Source of the DNA: Synaphobranchus kaupii
Taxonomy: Eukaryota; Chordata; Actinopteri; Anguilliformes; Synaphobranchidae
Reading direction: 5' to 3'
DNA length: 64,000 bases
Assembly: GCA_029718625.1 (NCBI GenBank)
Contig: CM056380.1
Location: 107,363,417 to 107,427,416 of the forward strand
The position numbers were made by a program, and so were the translations under genes. Shown piece by piece: positions 24,291 to 36,900 of the stretch; the first letter of the stretch is position 1, and each line of letters opens with the position of its first letter. The notes below the pieces were generated by a model. That model ran no database searches, had not been told where the DNA came from, and saw only the letters and a list, made by a program, of their open reading frames with translations.

Positions 24291-26978
24291 CAGATGCAAG
24301 TATCAGATGAGGAGGCTCCTGTACTGCACAATGAGGCGGGGAAAATCCTACTGACAGAAACATTGGCTCAACTGGCAATGGGACAGTCCATTATACACCT
24401 CCCTGCGGACTCACCGGTCATATTCATTACTGGCAGGTCAGGGTTCGATTCCAGACCCTGGAGTGTATCACTGCACTGATAGCCAGCCTCGAGGGCCACA
24501 CAGTCAGATTTCTAGTGCTAATTCAACTCAGTCCAATAGGAACAATATGTACTCCGTAAGAGTTGATACAACACACTGCACTTGATTCCGATGGCTCGGT
24601 TCAGAAATTTGTCTGTAAATAACCAGTTTGTCGGCAAACGTCAAGCCTTGATGCGCTTAGATGGCCTGTTCTCATCATTACGCCGCCTTATATTCTGAAT
24701 TTGGAATGATGAAGTGCTAAAGAGAGCCCCAAACAGCAACACACACTACTGGAGAATCTGTCAGCCCAAATGTACACAGTGTAGCTCTGAATTATTGATT
24801 TAGCAACTTCTGTGTGTCTTAAGCCTTAAACAAATTAGGAGTCAACTAGTAGGAAAACTCAAATCACCACATTGTCGTGTGCGTTTGCTCATGTTGAGAG
24901 AACCACAAATGTTTTTATTTTTCTCATCTCAAAACACAGGAAATCTCCATTGCCCTTAATTTCTCCTTAAGGAATCTGAGACGATCGGCGACACTGTGGG
25001 ATTTTCCCTTCTCCCCCCACCCTACCACAGAATCAGCGTGTCTGTGGGCACCGGGCCAACGGGCTGGAGAGCCGGGGGGCGGGGGGGAGGGGATCAAGTG
25101 CCCCCCAGCGAGCACGTAAAGACGGGCTGGTGACAAGCCGCCGGCCTCCCCTCGAGCCCCAGCAACAGGCAGTAAAGCAGCGACGCGCAGCGACAATGTA
25201 GCGGTTTGACCCCCGTCGATGTTGCAGCGCACATGTGTGGGTGTCCATCACGGTGGAAGGCTTCTCAGGCCGCTAAGACTCTTGGGAAAAATACCCACAG
25301 TGCCCCCATCTCCAATTATAGCAATGCCTGCCCGGAGAACGAGGGCTGTGTCCTGTGTGGGAAGATTAGTTGACGCAAAAGCCATTCGAAAAACTCTGGC
25401 GGCCAGGTCATTAGAAAGATCGCCTCTCCGCGCCCCCCTGACCTTCTTTGCCAAGAGGTAAGTGCCTGTGGATAGTAAAAATAAAAATGGCCTCCAATTC
25501 CTTTCTGCTTTTCAAATGAACAAAAACTGCTCTATTCAGCAGATGAAGGGATCAATTAAACAAATCTTTGAATGTCAGGGGTAAAAGCATTTGGCTAAAA
25601 ATATGTGGTCGCACAAAATTGCTCCTTCCTTGATCAGACGCCGAAATGAAATCTTGCAAATCAGGTTATACATCATATGAAATTTCCTGTTTTAATTTTC
25701 GAAAAAGCACAACTTTAATTTGGTTTACACTTTCCGGGAGGTAATTTCCAATACTTTGTACACACCGTTGAAATCTGTGTTTTTAGAATTATTTTATGGA
25801 GTTTAAGCATTCTGTTCCCAATTAAAAAAAAAAAAAAAAAAGATATGAATGCACTGAAATAAACTGGCGGTTTCCTGTGTCAAATGAATTAAGCTGGAAG
25901 CAGATTTAACGGATGTTTCACACGTGACAGCACAGCCCAGAGAGGGCAGGTAAAGAACGGAAATATCACAAGGTGAGAAAATGAGGGAGTTGGGGGAGGG
26001 GTCAGGGCGGGGTCATTCAGTTTATTCACAACAGGGAATTACCATTGAATTTCAGAACTGGATTTAAGCAAGTACAATATTTTTTTAGATTTCTATACAA
26101 TATTTTAAGTTAAGTTGATTGATACAATGAAGAATAAATACCGAATACATTGTGTAGGCAGATGCTTTACATTGTTGTGGGTTTACTTCAAAGGATTATT
26201 CACTTAAATATATTGCAGAGAACATTAGCTTAATGTAAGTGATATAACTGGAAGTTGGAAGGAAAAAAAAACAGAAATACGATTTAGTATTATTATTGTT
26301 GTTTTATTAATCATAATATAATTAATCATTAATAATAGTAAAATTATATGGACCTCGCAAATTGGAGGCTTAATTAAAGTCAAGTTATTGCCACATGGGT
26401 TGGCAACTGCTTGCACCAAAGCAAGAGTGGACTGTGAGTGATGCCCTGAGCTATTTTTGGTTTTGGCCACATGTAGCAAAAAACCACATGATTTAGTCAC
26501 TGAAGCAAATCACCAGAGCCAATATTGCTCCTCACGGGATGCAAGGTGTTTCGATTTCAAACCTTCGTTCTGTGTGAACTCACACTAGGCTACAGACTCT
26601 GAAGGTGCAAAAGGCGAACTGGACCGCAAGGTCCGGCTCTCCAAATATAAAAATAGCTGATGAGCATGTTTATTTCGCCTGCCTGTTACTCGACACCAAC
26701 TGGTTATTCCAATACATGTGCTAGCTAGGTAGCAAGCTAGCTTCTTCCCATGTTACAACTCTGTTGGGTTTCTCCGTCTCCCACTCCTAATTCCTAATTC
26801 GGACCGTTTGTGCTTTCTCCAGAATCCGCGTCTGCCTCATTTCACCTGGATTGGAAGGCCCGCGCGAGCTCCAAGGTTTGCTTTTCCATTTATGTCCAGT
26901 GACAAGAATAAAAAAAAAACTGTTCATCGCCCCCAGAGTGTTCTCAAAAAGTAACTGAAAACCTTGTCTTTTCCTCAG
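24291..26978. other. Intergenic sequence, partly GC-rich, upstream of the proposed CEFIP first exon
   Basis: There is a box-B-like GGTTCGATTCCAGACC at about 24442 (SINE relic). The stretch 24940-25960 is repeat-free and of even composition, with ATCAATTAAACAAATC and similar homeobox/FOX-like strings, and may be conserved non-coding DNA. Near 26642 the sequence ATATAAAAATAG is one mismatch from a MEF2 site on the opposite strand, of interest because CEFIP is a muscle gene. The polyA runs are short. Confidence 0.4.
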
Positions 26979-27076
26979 CTGTCGGGTTCAAATGACATTC
27001 TCTGGATGTCTTAGTGAATCTTTTCTTTGAGACTTGACAGAAGCTCTTGCCTCAAAATGCGATACGGAAGCAGAAG
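26979..27076 (+). other. cefip: Candidate non-coding 5' exon of CEFIP
   Basis: A good acceptor (TCTTTTCCTCAG, AG at 26977-26978) and a strong donor (CAGAAG|GTAAGTAG, GT at 27077-27078) bound 98 nt on the strand of CEFIP, about 11.7 kb upstream of its coding exon. It could also be the 3' part of a longer first exon. Joined to the acceptor at 38790 it would create a 26-codon upstream frame starting at the ATG at 27057 and ending at the TAG at 38848. That frame is the CEFIP frame but is closed by TAG and TGA before the CEFIP start. The proposal rests on splice signals only. Confidence 0.35.
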
Positions 27077-29800
27077 GTAAGTAGAGTTTTTTTGAAAATA
27101 GGCTGCTTCCGGCCTGACAATAATTTAGATTTGAGGAAGGTAGCCTATGCTAATACGTCCAAGAAAATATGAATGCTTTCATTGTGTACACGCACAGCAC
27201 ATTTAACAAGTAGCCTAAAGCGTCGTTGATAGGGTAGCCTATGCACCGGCCAGCATTTATGTGGCATGTGTCAATTAGAAAACTCCAAGCAATATAGTTG
27301 TGTTACTTGACTAACCCCTCTATACGTATACTAGCTGTTTTATACTGAAAAATAATGAATATGTCACTGTCTTTTGAAGCCTTTCCCCCGAGGCATCAGT
27401 AGCTCTTCGTTCGTTGGGTAAAAATAAACATGTCACACAAGCAGACGCAAATGATTCATTAAGAGCGCAAATGGTATCAAATTATAAGAGTTGGAAAGTT
27501 TCTGCAATGCGGCCAAATTGTGCTGGGCAAGAAGCAGATAGGCTACTGTATATAGTTCCCTAACTTTTTAGTATGTCTTTGAACTGTCAGCACACCTCTT
27601 GATAAATAAATGTTTTAAGTAGGCTACAAGTAGCCTGCAGTGTTTGACGAACCATCGTGTAAATGTAAGTGTACAATTCAAGTGTAAATGCCTTATAGTA
27701 GTCCGACTCAATAAATATTTATTTGTATGGATTTGTTTTAGTCTATGGAGTACTGTGCCGTAGAACATAATAATATAAAATGTTTATAATATTATATAGG
27801 CTACATATAATATGTGTGAACATAACGTGACAATTTCCTCAATAAAATGGCCTTTTCTCTTCAACCCGTGGTTGGTATTTTACTTTGAAGTGTGGTGTGG
27901 TGGTCTGTGTTTGTACAAATGTAGATATAGAACACGGTTCGTATGTCGTTAAGGTTGGTGTTAGAGTAGCCCGCTTTAAGAGTTATTCTGGGCCTTCTTT
28001 GGAGACAGTCGGGCCGCGCGCTCCAATAAAATTATCTTCACGTGACGTCTTGTTTTACGCGTATAAGTTAGCAGGTCCTCATAATATTATACTTTGCTTG
28101 TTGTTTTTGAAGCTTTTTATGTAGGCTATACGCGTCGAGGGCGAATGATTTAACCAGATACCAGTAATGGATGGAACCGTATCCCTCCAACAGTCATTCC
28201 CTGACTGTGGAAAGTTGTCATCTTCGCTTTCAGTTGCAGATGAGACTCGTCGTGCACTTTACTGTTAAGACTCAAACCGTTTTCGGACACCGCAATGTAG
28301 GTGTATAAGGTTTTGGGTTTGAGATTAAGTAAATTAGCGTCAAGATCATCTCGTGTTTATTTACACCCAGACTCAACCTAACTTTAAAGCGCTCTGTCCT
28401 TAGAGTAAGAAATATAAGATTTAGATTTCTCTGGCATTAATGAAAATATATATTACGTTGACATTTAGGCCTATTACTCAAAAATTTGTTAAAACTGTAT
28501 TTGCTATTAGTTATCTAAAGGCCTTAATTTTAGTTTAATTTTAGTTAATTTTTTAATTTATTTTCAGTATCATTGACTAATTTGTGTTATTTTTGATGGG
28601 GAAGCGCCATAAAAAATATAGTTAATTGGTATAATTTTAAATGTAGTGTGTATTTTTGCACAAGGAAAATATTAGGCTATAAGATGGTCTCAATGTAACA
28701 TTTTAATTAAAATTATATTTTGATGTTTCTTTAAATACATCTCAGTAGGCTACATTGATTGCTTTTCGCTTGTATTTTTAAGCTGCGTATGATGAGCAGT
28801 AGCCTATAATCAAATCACTTACACTTACATTCTTATTACCCATCACAAAACTGATATCAGTAAGAGTTCCTTTTATGTTTTAGTGTACCAAGCTAAAGCC
28901 ATTATTATCTTGTACACAAAATTATGCACGCTATTAATTATGATTTTTTTTATTATTAGTGGGTCAGTGTTTTATCCATGTGTATCCAATGTGTTGCACT
29001 GGATAAGAGCATCTGATTGCTCACTTTGATGTCATTGTGATGTCACAGAGCCGTTATAGAGTCACGTTTATTGAGCTGCTTCATGCAATGTGCGATTCAG
29101 CTACTCTGGCAGCCTGTTATGAAGTCAGTATTCAGATGAGGATCCACGATATCAGGCTAATATCACAGGTCATCCACCTGTAACTCAAGCCCAGGTTTAT
29201 GCATAAAACATTTGTCATTTTCATTTTTCACAAAGATAACAAAGTAGCTTTTCTTCACCAGATGCACTCACAAATACAAGGAAGGGGACAGTGCAATCAA
29301 TACTAAAAGAATACCAAATATAAATACAATCAAAACCAGCAAAAAATCAGGGACCTGTATCACAAAGCAGCATTATTGAGTAAAACCCGGAACCCTCCCA
29401 AATCTTGAACATGGACTGAAGTAAAAAGAGGTGTTCCGGTTTTTACTCAGTGCAGTTATCAACTATCTCTCTCATCTTCTTCATAGTATACCCTGCCCAT
29501 ATCAAGGGAAATGGCTAATTATTAATTATCTGTTGTTGTAGGATTGGCCTTGCATAACATTATTGTAGATCTCCCTGGTAACAGAATATCAAAATAAAAG
29601 TGCAGCCAAATAATCGTTAGGACGGTCCTTGAGTCCAACCATTTCTTATTCCCAATTGTTGTCAGCGCTAATGGCTGCTGCCTCTGGGGGTCACTGGTGT
29701 ACAATGAGACACTGTAACCCTGGCTGACTCAATCCCGCTCTACCCTGCATGACACGAACATCAAATCTGTGTCCCCCGACTGGGCTGCCCACCTCAGTCA
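27077..29800. other. Probable CEFIP 5' intron, unique AT-rich sequence
   Basis: I see no gene or recognisable mobile element here. If 26979-27076 is a CEFIP exon this is its intron, which continues to 38789. Confidence 0.4.
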
Positions 29801-30110
29801 GCACTGGCACAGTCCAGATTCAATACCAGACCATAGAGCCCATCCACACACTAGAGCAGTGCCTTAACAGATACCAGACCACAGAGCCCATCTCCACACT
29901 AGAACAGTGCCTTAACAGATACCAGACCATAGAGCCAATCTCCACACTAGAACAGTGCATTAACAGATACCAGACCATAGAGCCCATCTACACACTAGAA
30001 CAGTGCCTTAACAGATACCAGACCATAGAGCCCATCTACACACTAGAACAGTGCCTTATGGATACCAGACTATAGAGCACATCTACACACTAGAACAGTG
30101 CCTTAACAGG
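29801..30110 (+). repeat. Third block of the 48-bp minisatellite, joined to a SINE-like box B
   Basis: About six units of the same 48-bp repeat as at 791-2975, here reading CCATCCACACACTAGAGCAG. The first unit is preceded by GCACTGGCACAGTCCAGATT and CAATACCAGACC, which resembles the box-B region of a tRNA-derived SINE (compare 33935-33968 and 24436-24455). The minisatellite unit is thus plausibly the sequence 3' of box B of that SINE, amplified in tandem. Confidence 0.85.
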
Positions 30111-31190
30111 ATGACCCAGCCAGCAACCCAACATGTATTTCTTCTACGCCTCAGAGCAGCCACTTAAACCTTTGTAATTTTGTGGTCAATGTTTCTGTCC
30201 TGTGTCTATGGCTGCCAGTGTCCATTCATTGACATGGACTAGGGATGTCAGAAGGTTTTACTTATCAAATGATTTTACTAAACACAATTCTATATTACTG
30301 CAAATGGAGACTTGAGTTTGGATGGTTTTCGTGCTTGATGGTGATTGTTGACATTTTATCTTTTACAAAAATATGTTTCTATTATTTTCTTGGAGGACTC
30401 ATTTATTTATATTTCATAAATATTCTCTTGGCCTATGCAAACCTGCATTTCCGCAACCAGTTTAATGAGCCTCAGTTCATAGTTTGTTGCATATCCAGTG
30501 CAGTTTTGCAGTTTGGGAATACGAGGTTGTGTTCTGTAAAGACGTCCGTGGGTGAGTGAACAACGATAACACCGGCTGGACTGTGTGATGCTTGCTGGTG
30601 TCACTTTTGCTCTTCATTTACACAAACACGTTGTTTCAGAATAAGAACAGGCTTTGTGTAAATGCAGTTAAAACGATAAGGGTAAAAAAACAAACAAAAG
30701 AAAGATATAAAAAAAAAAAAATATATACAAATTCAGTTTTTTGCCATCCTGAGCAAACGTAGCCAAAATAAAGTGCATACGACTACCACTGTCACAAAGG
30801 AAAGTAAACCGCACGGTATTCCTTCACGTGACGCGACTGTGAGACTCGTATCTTTTGGTTACTAAAAGACACGAATCGGCTGTATTTTTTTAGGCATGTT
30901 GTTCTTGCTGTTCCTGATGTTATCCAAGCAACTACAAATTGAAATAAGAAGCTACAATTATGTCCAACCTATGAAACAGAAGAGAGTTTCAGCTACATTG
31001 CTGTACTATGTTAATTCAAGCCTGAATTTACAGCCGAGGAGTTGCAACAGATAGAGGCTGAAGAGGTCAAAGGTCAGCTGGCTGATCTTTTCAATCGATC
31101 TGGGGTGATAGATCTAAATGGAGTGACATAAAGTTGTTTTTGTCACACAAGCAGGAACCATTTTCAACTGCGTTTACGGGGCAGACACAA
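30111..31190. other. Intergenic or intronic sequence
   Basis: Mostly AT-rich and unannotatable. From 31026 to 31131 a 34-codon plus-strand frame E-F-T-A-E-E-L-Q-Q-I-E-A-E-E-V-K... looks protein-like but has no start codon, and I recognise no family; see findings. Confidence 0.35.
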
Positions 31191-31196
31191 CAGCGC

Positions 31197-31270
31197 AATA
31201 ATACCAAAACGGACTGTATCGGGTCATTTGCGGACGCGTGTCTGTATCGGGTCATTTGCGGACGCGTGTC
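31197..31270 (+). repeat. 28-bp direct duplication
   Basis: Two adjacent copies of TGTATCGGGTCATTTGCGGA then CGCGTGTC. Confidence 0.8.
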
Positions 31271-31556
31271 CGCTGTTGCAGACAGACATAATCTCGAGCA
31301 CGGAGGTGTTTTTGTCCAGAAATTTACAAAAAATGACCAGACACGGTCGTCCACCTCTCCTAATCGGGAATATCCATGTCCAGAAATCCCCGATCACAGA
31401 CCGGGAGTGTGCAGAAATGTGCCTACGCTGCACGCCAGTATTCAGTATTCAGTATTCATTTTTCAGTTGTTCGACTTTACTGTATGTTTCATGTACTCTA
31501 ATCTCTCTACGCTCAAACCAGCGGATCATTTCAAACAGACTTTTCCCATGTTTCTG

Positions 31557-31742
31557 CTAACACCTCTAGCACCGTTAGCAGAGCCCCTAAACCCTTCACA
31601 CAGTGTGCCAGCACCGTTAGCAGAGCCCCTAAACCCTTTACACAGTGTGCCAGCACCTTTAGCAGAGCCCCTAAACCCTTCACACAGTGTGCCAGCACCT
31701 TTAGCAGAGCCCCAAAATCCTTTACACAGTGTGCCAGCACTG
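31557..31742 (+). repeat. 42-bp tandem repeat, about four copies
   Basis: Unit CCAGCACCGTTAGCAGAGCC then CCTAAACCCTTCACACAGTGTG. As 42 is a multiple of three, it makes open frames on both strands with 14-residue periodicity (P-L-A-E-P-L-N-P); no gene is implied. Confidence 0.9.
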
Positions 31743-31816
31743 CAGAATTCAGGTCCACAAATCTGGAGCATAGAAGTACTGTACAGCAGTATTATAACCC
31801 TGTTACTCAAGTCACG

Positions 31817-31964
31817 GTCCTCAAGGGCTGAGAGCTGCTGGTTTTCCACCCTCCCTTTACCTGGGAGTCAGGTGTGAACACAGTCTGGCCAATCAGTAGC
31901 ACTAATTGCTCAATTAATTGCCTGGGAGAAAAGAAAACCAGGGCTGGACTTGGATTTGAGGGCC
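31817..31964. mobile_element. Short MITE (hAT-type ends)
   Basis: Inverted ends GGTCCTCAAGGGCTGAGAGC with TGCTGGTTTTC against GAAAACCAGGGCTGGACTTG with GATTTGAGGGCC. About 150 bp, non-coding. The dispersed repeat at 31965 begins directly at its right end. Confidence 0.6.
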
Positions 31965-32113
31965 AATCAAATCAAATCAATATTTATTTATATAGCGCAT
32001 TTCACAACTAGTTGTCACAATGCGCTTCACAGAAAAACCCAGCCTAAACAAGAGCAAGCCAAAGGCAACAGTGGCAAGGAAAAACTCCCTGGTGTAACTA
32101 GGAAGAAACCTTG
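31965..32113 (+). repeat. Dispersed fish repeat (copy 2)
   Basis: Same family as 10731-10840. It starts AATCAAATCAATATTTATTT and contains GTGGCAAGGAAAAACTCCCT, then GGAAGAAACCTTGG. This copy keeps the CAAGAGCAAGCCAAAGGCAA segment that copy 1 lacks. Confidence 0.8.
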
Positions 32114-33898
32114 GCTATACTGTAAAGTCTGAACCCTGCTCTATAACCACTCCTTAGAAGCGCCATATAGCCGAACTGTCTGCTTGGACAATGCTTTTTG
32201 ACTACTCTGCCAAGTTTGTGGTCTTTTGGGAAACTGCTAGCCCCAATGGCACTCACGAGTGGCACAGTAATGTTGTTGGAGTCAGCCTCAAGTTCAATAG
32301 ACGTTGTTTGATGCTGTCCATGACTGAGCTATACACAGTGGCGGCAAGAATAACGTTCAAATCGAATGGAATCGATTTTCCCTGCAGAGAAAATAAGACG
32401 TAGGAGTCCTAATTGTCTGTGCCGTCTGTTGAGTCTTTTCTGATCTCAGACATGATGCCATCTGACAAACTTTCTTACATGTGTAAAAATGCACATAATT
32501 TGAGAATTGTCAACTTTTTCAAAAGGAATGGACTCAAAATTTTATTTTATTTTTTAAAAAAAATTTTTTTTTACTGTCAGAGGATTCCTCCTCCTTGTTT
32601 ATTTCTGACCGGAAATTATGTTAATGTTTGTAAATGCTGGTCTGTTGTTGTGTCTTTGTGCGTGTATACCCCTATGGAAAAAGAATACACTGCAGTATAT
32701 TGTAAATATATCAAAATTATCTTCACAATATATTTAAAATATACTGCAGTATATTACATTTCCATAAGGGAAGGTAGAATCTGTGCAAAGTGAATTGACG
32801 CATTTGACTTGTGTGCAGTGTTCCACGAGGGTACTGTTGCATCCAGTCACTCAAAGACTTGTTCCTTTGTATTTGACATTCCTTTCTTGGATAATTAGTC
32901 AGGTTTTTGGGACAATCCCATGCCGATAGTGATCCCACGGGGATTTAGATGATAATGCTGGTTGAAATTATTTTGGGTCCCAAGATGAAATGGGGTCCCT
33001 AGTTCTAATGGATCCAATTGGATATGAGATTAAATATAACTTTAAAAAATACATGTATAGGTATAAAATAATATACACAAGTACAACCTATGGAAGCATA
33101 GGGCCACTGTACAAGCTGCCCTGAGCTACTTCAAGTGTGTATTATTGTTTTAAACCACAAATCCTCTGATGCCCCGACACCAGCCGTATTGTGATGCTGG
33201 CAGGTTGTTAGAAGTTTCTGTAAAATGTCTGCAAAATGTCCTTTATTGCACTCAAAAAGTGTCTGGGTCAGTCAAGAACATGCACTACAACTGGAATAAT
33301 ATATATACTATATATATATATATTTTTTTAACTCCAGAAAGTGAACTATTCCTTTTAAACGGTTTCTAAGAAGATGGCGAGAACAACTGTAAAAATAGTT
33401 TTTAAAACAACAGCAAAAAACAATGCAATGTAAAAGTTACTATCTCTCCAAAGCAACAGAGTTAGCAGGATATGTCCTTCATTTAATTTAGGGGGCTTAT
33501 GTGCGATACTCCATATATACAGGAATATCAATGGCTATCATATTACATGGTACATATGAATAGCTTATTCAGAATACGACTGTAACCAGTATGAGGACGA
33601 TTACCCAGAATACTTTGCGAATGTAAGTGTCGTCATTGACTATATTCTTGCCCAGCAGTTCTGAAAATGTCCAGCTGCCCACCGGTATCTCACTACTGAA
33701 CTATGGACTATGGAGTTACAATTCTATGAAACTTTTTAAAATCACTTAAAATTCTATTATCATTATTAATATGTACAGAATGGTTTGCCACTGTCTTATT
33801 ATTGAAAGGCATTACATAGCTGCACACATCAGATTTATGACTGACAGTGATCATTTCAAAGATACACATTTTATTTTTTAGTATTTCTTTCCCTCAGT
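32114..33898. other. Intronic/intergenic sequence
   Basis: AT-rich and unique. Short palindromic ATACTGCAGTAT motifs recur near 32690 and 32745. No gene could be supported. Confidence 0.4.
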
Positions 33899-33970
33899 TT
33901 TCACCGGTGAAGCTAGAAAGTGTCAGCCTGTCGGCACTGGCGTGGTCCGGATTCAATACCAGACCTGCCA
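33899..33970 (+). mobile_element. tRNA-SINE relic
   Basis: TCACCGGTGAAGCTAGAAAG followed by GGCACTGGCGTGGTCCGGAT and TCAATACCAGACC resembles the SINE segments at about 24408-24460 and 29805-29832. Only a degraded head is present. Confidence 0.4.
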
Positions 33971-34351
33971 TTTTATTTTGTTTAGACGTTTTTTGTTTTG
34001 TTTGGTCAGCTGCTGAGGTCTCTTGTGGATCTCTGAATTGTGGATTTCTGAATCTTACTTTTGTACACCAAATGTGTTGTTGTAGCAAAATAAATTCAGT
34101 GTTTGTGAAAAGTATGGGGAAAAGATAGGGCCCAGGTTCAGTAAACATACGTCTTTAACGCCGACAAACAATGTTTTTCATTGATTTTGTCAATCGCTGG
34201 GCTCGCTAAACTATAAACTATGCAGGCTGTTTGTGGTAGGAGTGTTTGTTGGGTATTTGTTTTGTGGGCCCAACCAGTATTGCGTTTTATTATAACTGTT
34301 TTAACTTCTTATTAACATTGTTTCAATTCTAATTTACTTTTTATATAATGT

Positions 34352-34436
34352 CTTTCTATGTCTTATGTAAAGCACTTTGAGTTGCCTAGTGTATGAAATG
34401 TGCTATACAAATAAACTTGACTTGACTTGACTTGAA
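34352..34436 (+). mobile_element. LINE-type 3' end fragment
   Basis: GTAAAGCACTTTGAGTTGCC followed by GTGCTATACAAATAAA and a short tandem tail (ACTTG)n is the widespread 3' terminal signature of fish non-LTR elements. No open frame of the element remains in the window. Confidence 0.65.
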
Positions 34437-35019
34437 GTCGAGGCAAAAATTTTTTGGTTTAATAGCCCTTTGTGTTTTGAGAAAATAGGAAAGCTACTGC
34501 TGTTGAATGATTTATTTAGCAAATAATATCAAAATACAATAATACTAAATTAAGGTGGTGTATATAAGGTGCACTGATGAATCCGGATTTTTCTGAAACG
34601 ATATCCGATTGGGCAAGGAGATCCTATCCTATCAAATGTAGTGGTGAGAAGGACCTTATCTTATGCAGGGTGATATGTTTCCACCTGGGACAGGTGTGAA
34701 TCGCAGAGATCAGGCAAAAACACCTTTCCAGCCACAGTACAGTGAGTCACACACACAGCTAACAGCACTAACGGAAGTGGGTCCTATGTTGACTTTAGGA
34801 ACTACAGATTTGTTGAGCCAACAACAGAATAAATTTTTTTTTGTCATATTCACATCATATCAGACTGATAGATTAGCGGTACATCTTATGCATCTTATTT
34901 TTGAAATCTTTGGCTGAAATATTGCTGGATTAATATGCTATATTGATTCGAATTTCCGAATCACTACATTTGACACACATAGCTGACTAAAATTTTGCTT
35001 ATTGTTGCTTATTGAAAAA

Positions 35020-35505
35020 GGGTGTGAATGCAGTCTATATATACCAAGGGGCCAAGACTGGGCTTTCGTTTTGAAGCTCACTTCCTGGTTGGGCTGGGAG
35101 CGGCAATTGTGCCGTTGCTCACTAGCGCCACTGCGATTGGCTCCAGTATAGGTCTTTTACCATGTAAGTCAATGGCAGCAATGTGGTCCAAATACTCAGT
35201 CAATAAATTTTTCCCACAAAGGTTTTTTATTGCAATAGGTGCCTTTCCTTTATCTAATGCCTCTGCATGTGCTGATTTTTTTTAAAAATTGTGTCGTTTG
35301 GACAGGGTATTCACATTTGTTCAGGACCAATCAGAGGGACAGGTTGAGTCATCTTCGGCTCCACGGAGCAGACACAGTTTGTACAAACGGCCGGCGAAAA
35401 AGACATCCGGGGCCTCAATTCAGTTTTTACGAGGCTGTGGGAAGGCAATGGGTGACGTCACAGTGGCTTTGTCCATATTTTTATACAGTCTATGATATAT
35501 ACCCA
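35020..35505. mobile_element. Decayed fish repeat with ATACAGTCTATG-type end
   Basis: The right end GTGACGTCACAGTGGCTTTG then TCCATATTTTTATACAGTCT is a common dispersed terminus in fish genomes. A weakly similar inverted GCAGTCTATATATACC lies at 35029. There is no transposase. Boundaries are approximate. Confidence 0.4.
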
Positions 35506-35644
35506 TATGTATAAAATATAAAGCAATACACTATATGATATAAATGTTTTGTTTTTTTCCACTACCTTGTTTATTTTAATCACAGGTATACACATGCATG
35601 CAGCGTTTTCCAGCCCTTGTCGTTTTAGTTTTTTTAACGATCTT

Positions 35645-35748
35645 GGGGGGTGGGGGGGGTGGGGGGGGGGTGAGGGGGGGGGGTGAGGGGGGGTGGGGGG
35701 GGTGGGGGGGGGGGTGAGGGGGGGGGGGTGAGGGGGGGTGGGGGGCGG
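35645..35748 (+). repeat. G-rich low-complexity tract
   Basis: About 100 bp of runs of five to ten G separated by single T or TGA, with almost no C on this strand. It has strong potential for G-quadruplexes on plus. The antisense Pro/His-rich frame is an artefact. Confidence 0.95.
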
Positions 35749-36900
35749 TTCTTTATATCTGATCTCTGGGGTGGAAAAAAGAAGTATCGTTCTCTTCCAA
35801 AAATAGCTCACGTGTGCTGTAGTGCACACAGCGACCTCACCATGCACTCTTGAAGGTTAAAGATATTAAAGTAGGGAAGGTTTCACAGGCCTTCTCCCTG
35901 ACACTTTATTTTAAACCCCATCACCCCACACACACACGGCGAATACAGAAATGAACTGATACACATAAAGGATAAAAAAAACCCATCATGTTATTCATTC
36001 ACCCCAAAATATCAAATCATCGCTTTAATAGGCTTCCGAGCGACTCATCCTCTTAAAAGTTTTTTGGCGGAGTGACACGTCACATGGTCCGGTACCGAAT
36101 CCTGACCATGCTGGCTTTCGGGACGGTGCACAATAGGCCGTAACATCTCCCGGACAGAAAGCGTTCCTGTTGGCGTAACACTCGTGTCTCACTAGTGATC
36201 CCTACTGGCCTGGCACCTTCAGTCTGCCTGCACCCGCTGGGCATTGTGGGTACTCCTCTGATGTAAATGAGCCCTCTGTCAGCATTGACATATGAGATAA
36301 TCTACATATTTGATTGGGATTTCAAATTTGTAGAGGAAAAAAAGAGATTATTCTGTGCAAAACCTGGTTAAATGAACATTGATTGAGGCGATTTCCTGCG
36401 GTACGTTCCACCCGAACAACTTTTTTTCCCCAGATTATACCGAGTTACTGCTTAAGTTACATTATTCATGTGTAGTAAATTTAATAAATCAGTGCATTCA
36501 GAATTATAACCTTATAAAACCTCTCCAGCTAAATGTGCTCCTAAAAAAATGCTTGCTTCCTCACCGCAGTAAAAATTAGGCAGAACTGTCTTTATGGCAA
36601 GCAAAATAGTTAGTATTCTGTGTAAATTCTGTGTTCTGTTATTCTGTTATTTTAAATGTATTGACTATATTAATCCAGTTTGTGATTTCCAAACCACTTT
36701 ATACTGTACAGTGAGGAATGAACTTTCAGGAGGGGTGATTTTTTTTAAACAAAGTGGCCACTATTGACCAGTCATATTGATCTGTTTGTAGGGTGAGGTT
36801 TTTCTTCCAGTGAGTCCAGGAAACACACACAAACCTTTGGGAGAATCTGCAATCTGAAGTACATGGTCAAATGGCTCTCAGCCCATCCCGGATCAGTAAT
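35749..36900. other. Intronic/intergenic sequence
   Basis: No gene or element could be supported. Confidence 0.4.

Noticed and set aside
30245..30559. 104-codon hydrophobic plus-strand frame resembling a membrane protein
   Set aside because: AT-rich sequence gives Phe/Ile/Leu/Tyr-rich frames by chance; no splice context, homology or initiation support.
31134..31877. 247-codon plus-strand open frame
   Set aside because: Composed of a 28-bp duplication, a 42-bp tandem repeat and a MITE end; no domain recognised.
35458..35847. Proline/histidine-rich minus-strand protein
   Set aside because: Caused by the G-rich low-complexity tract.
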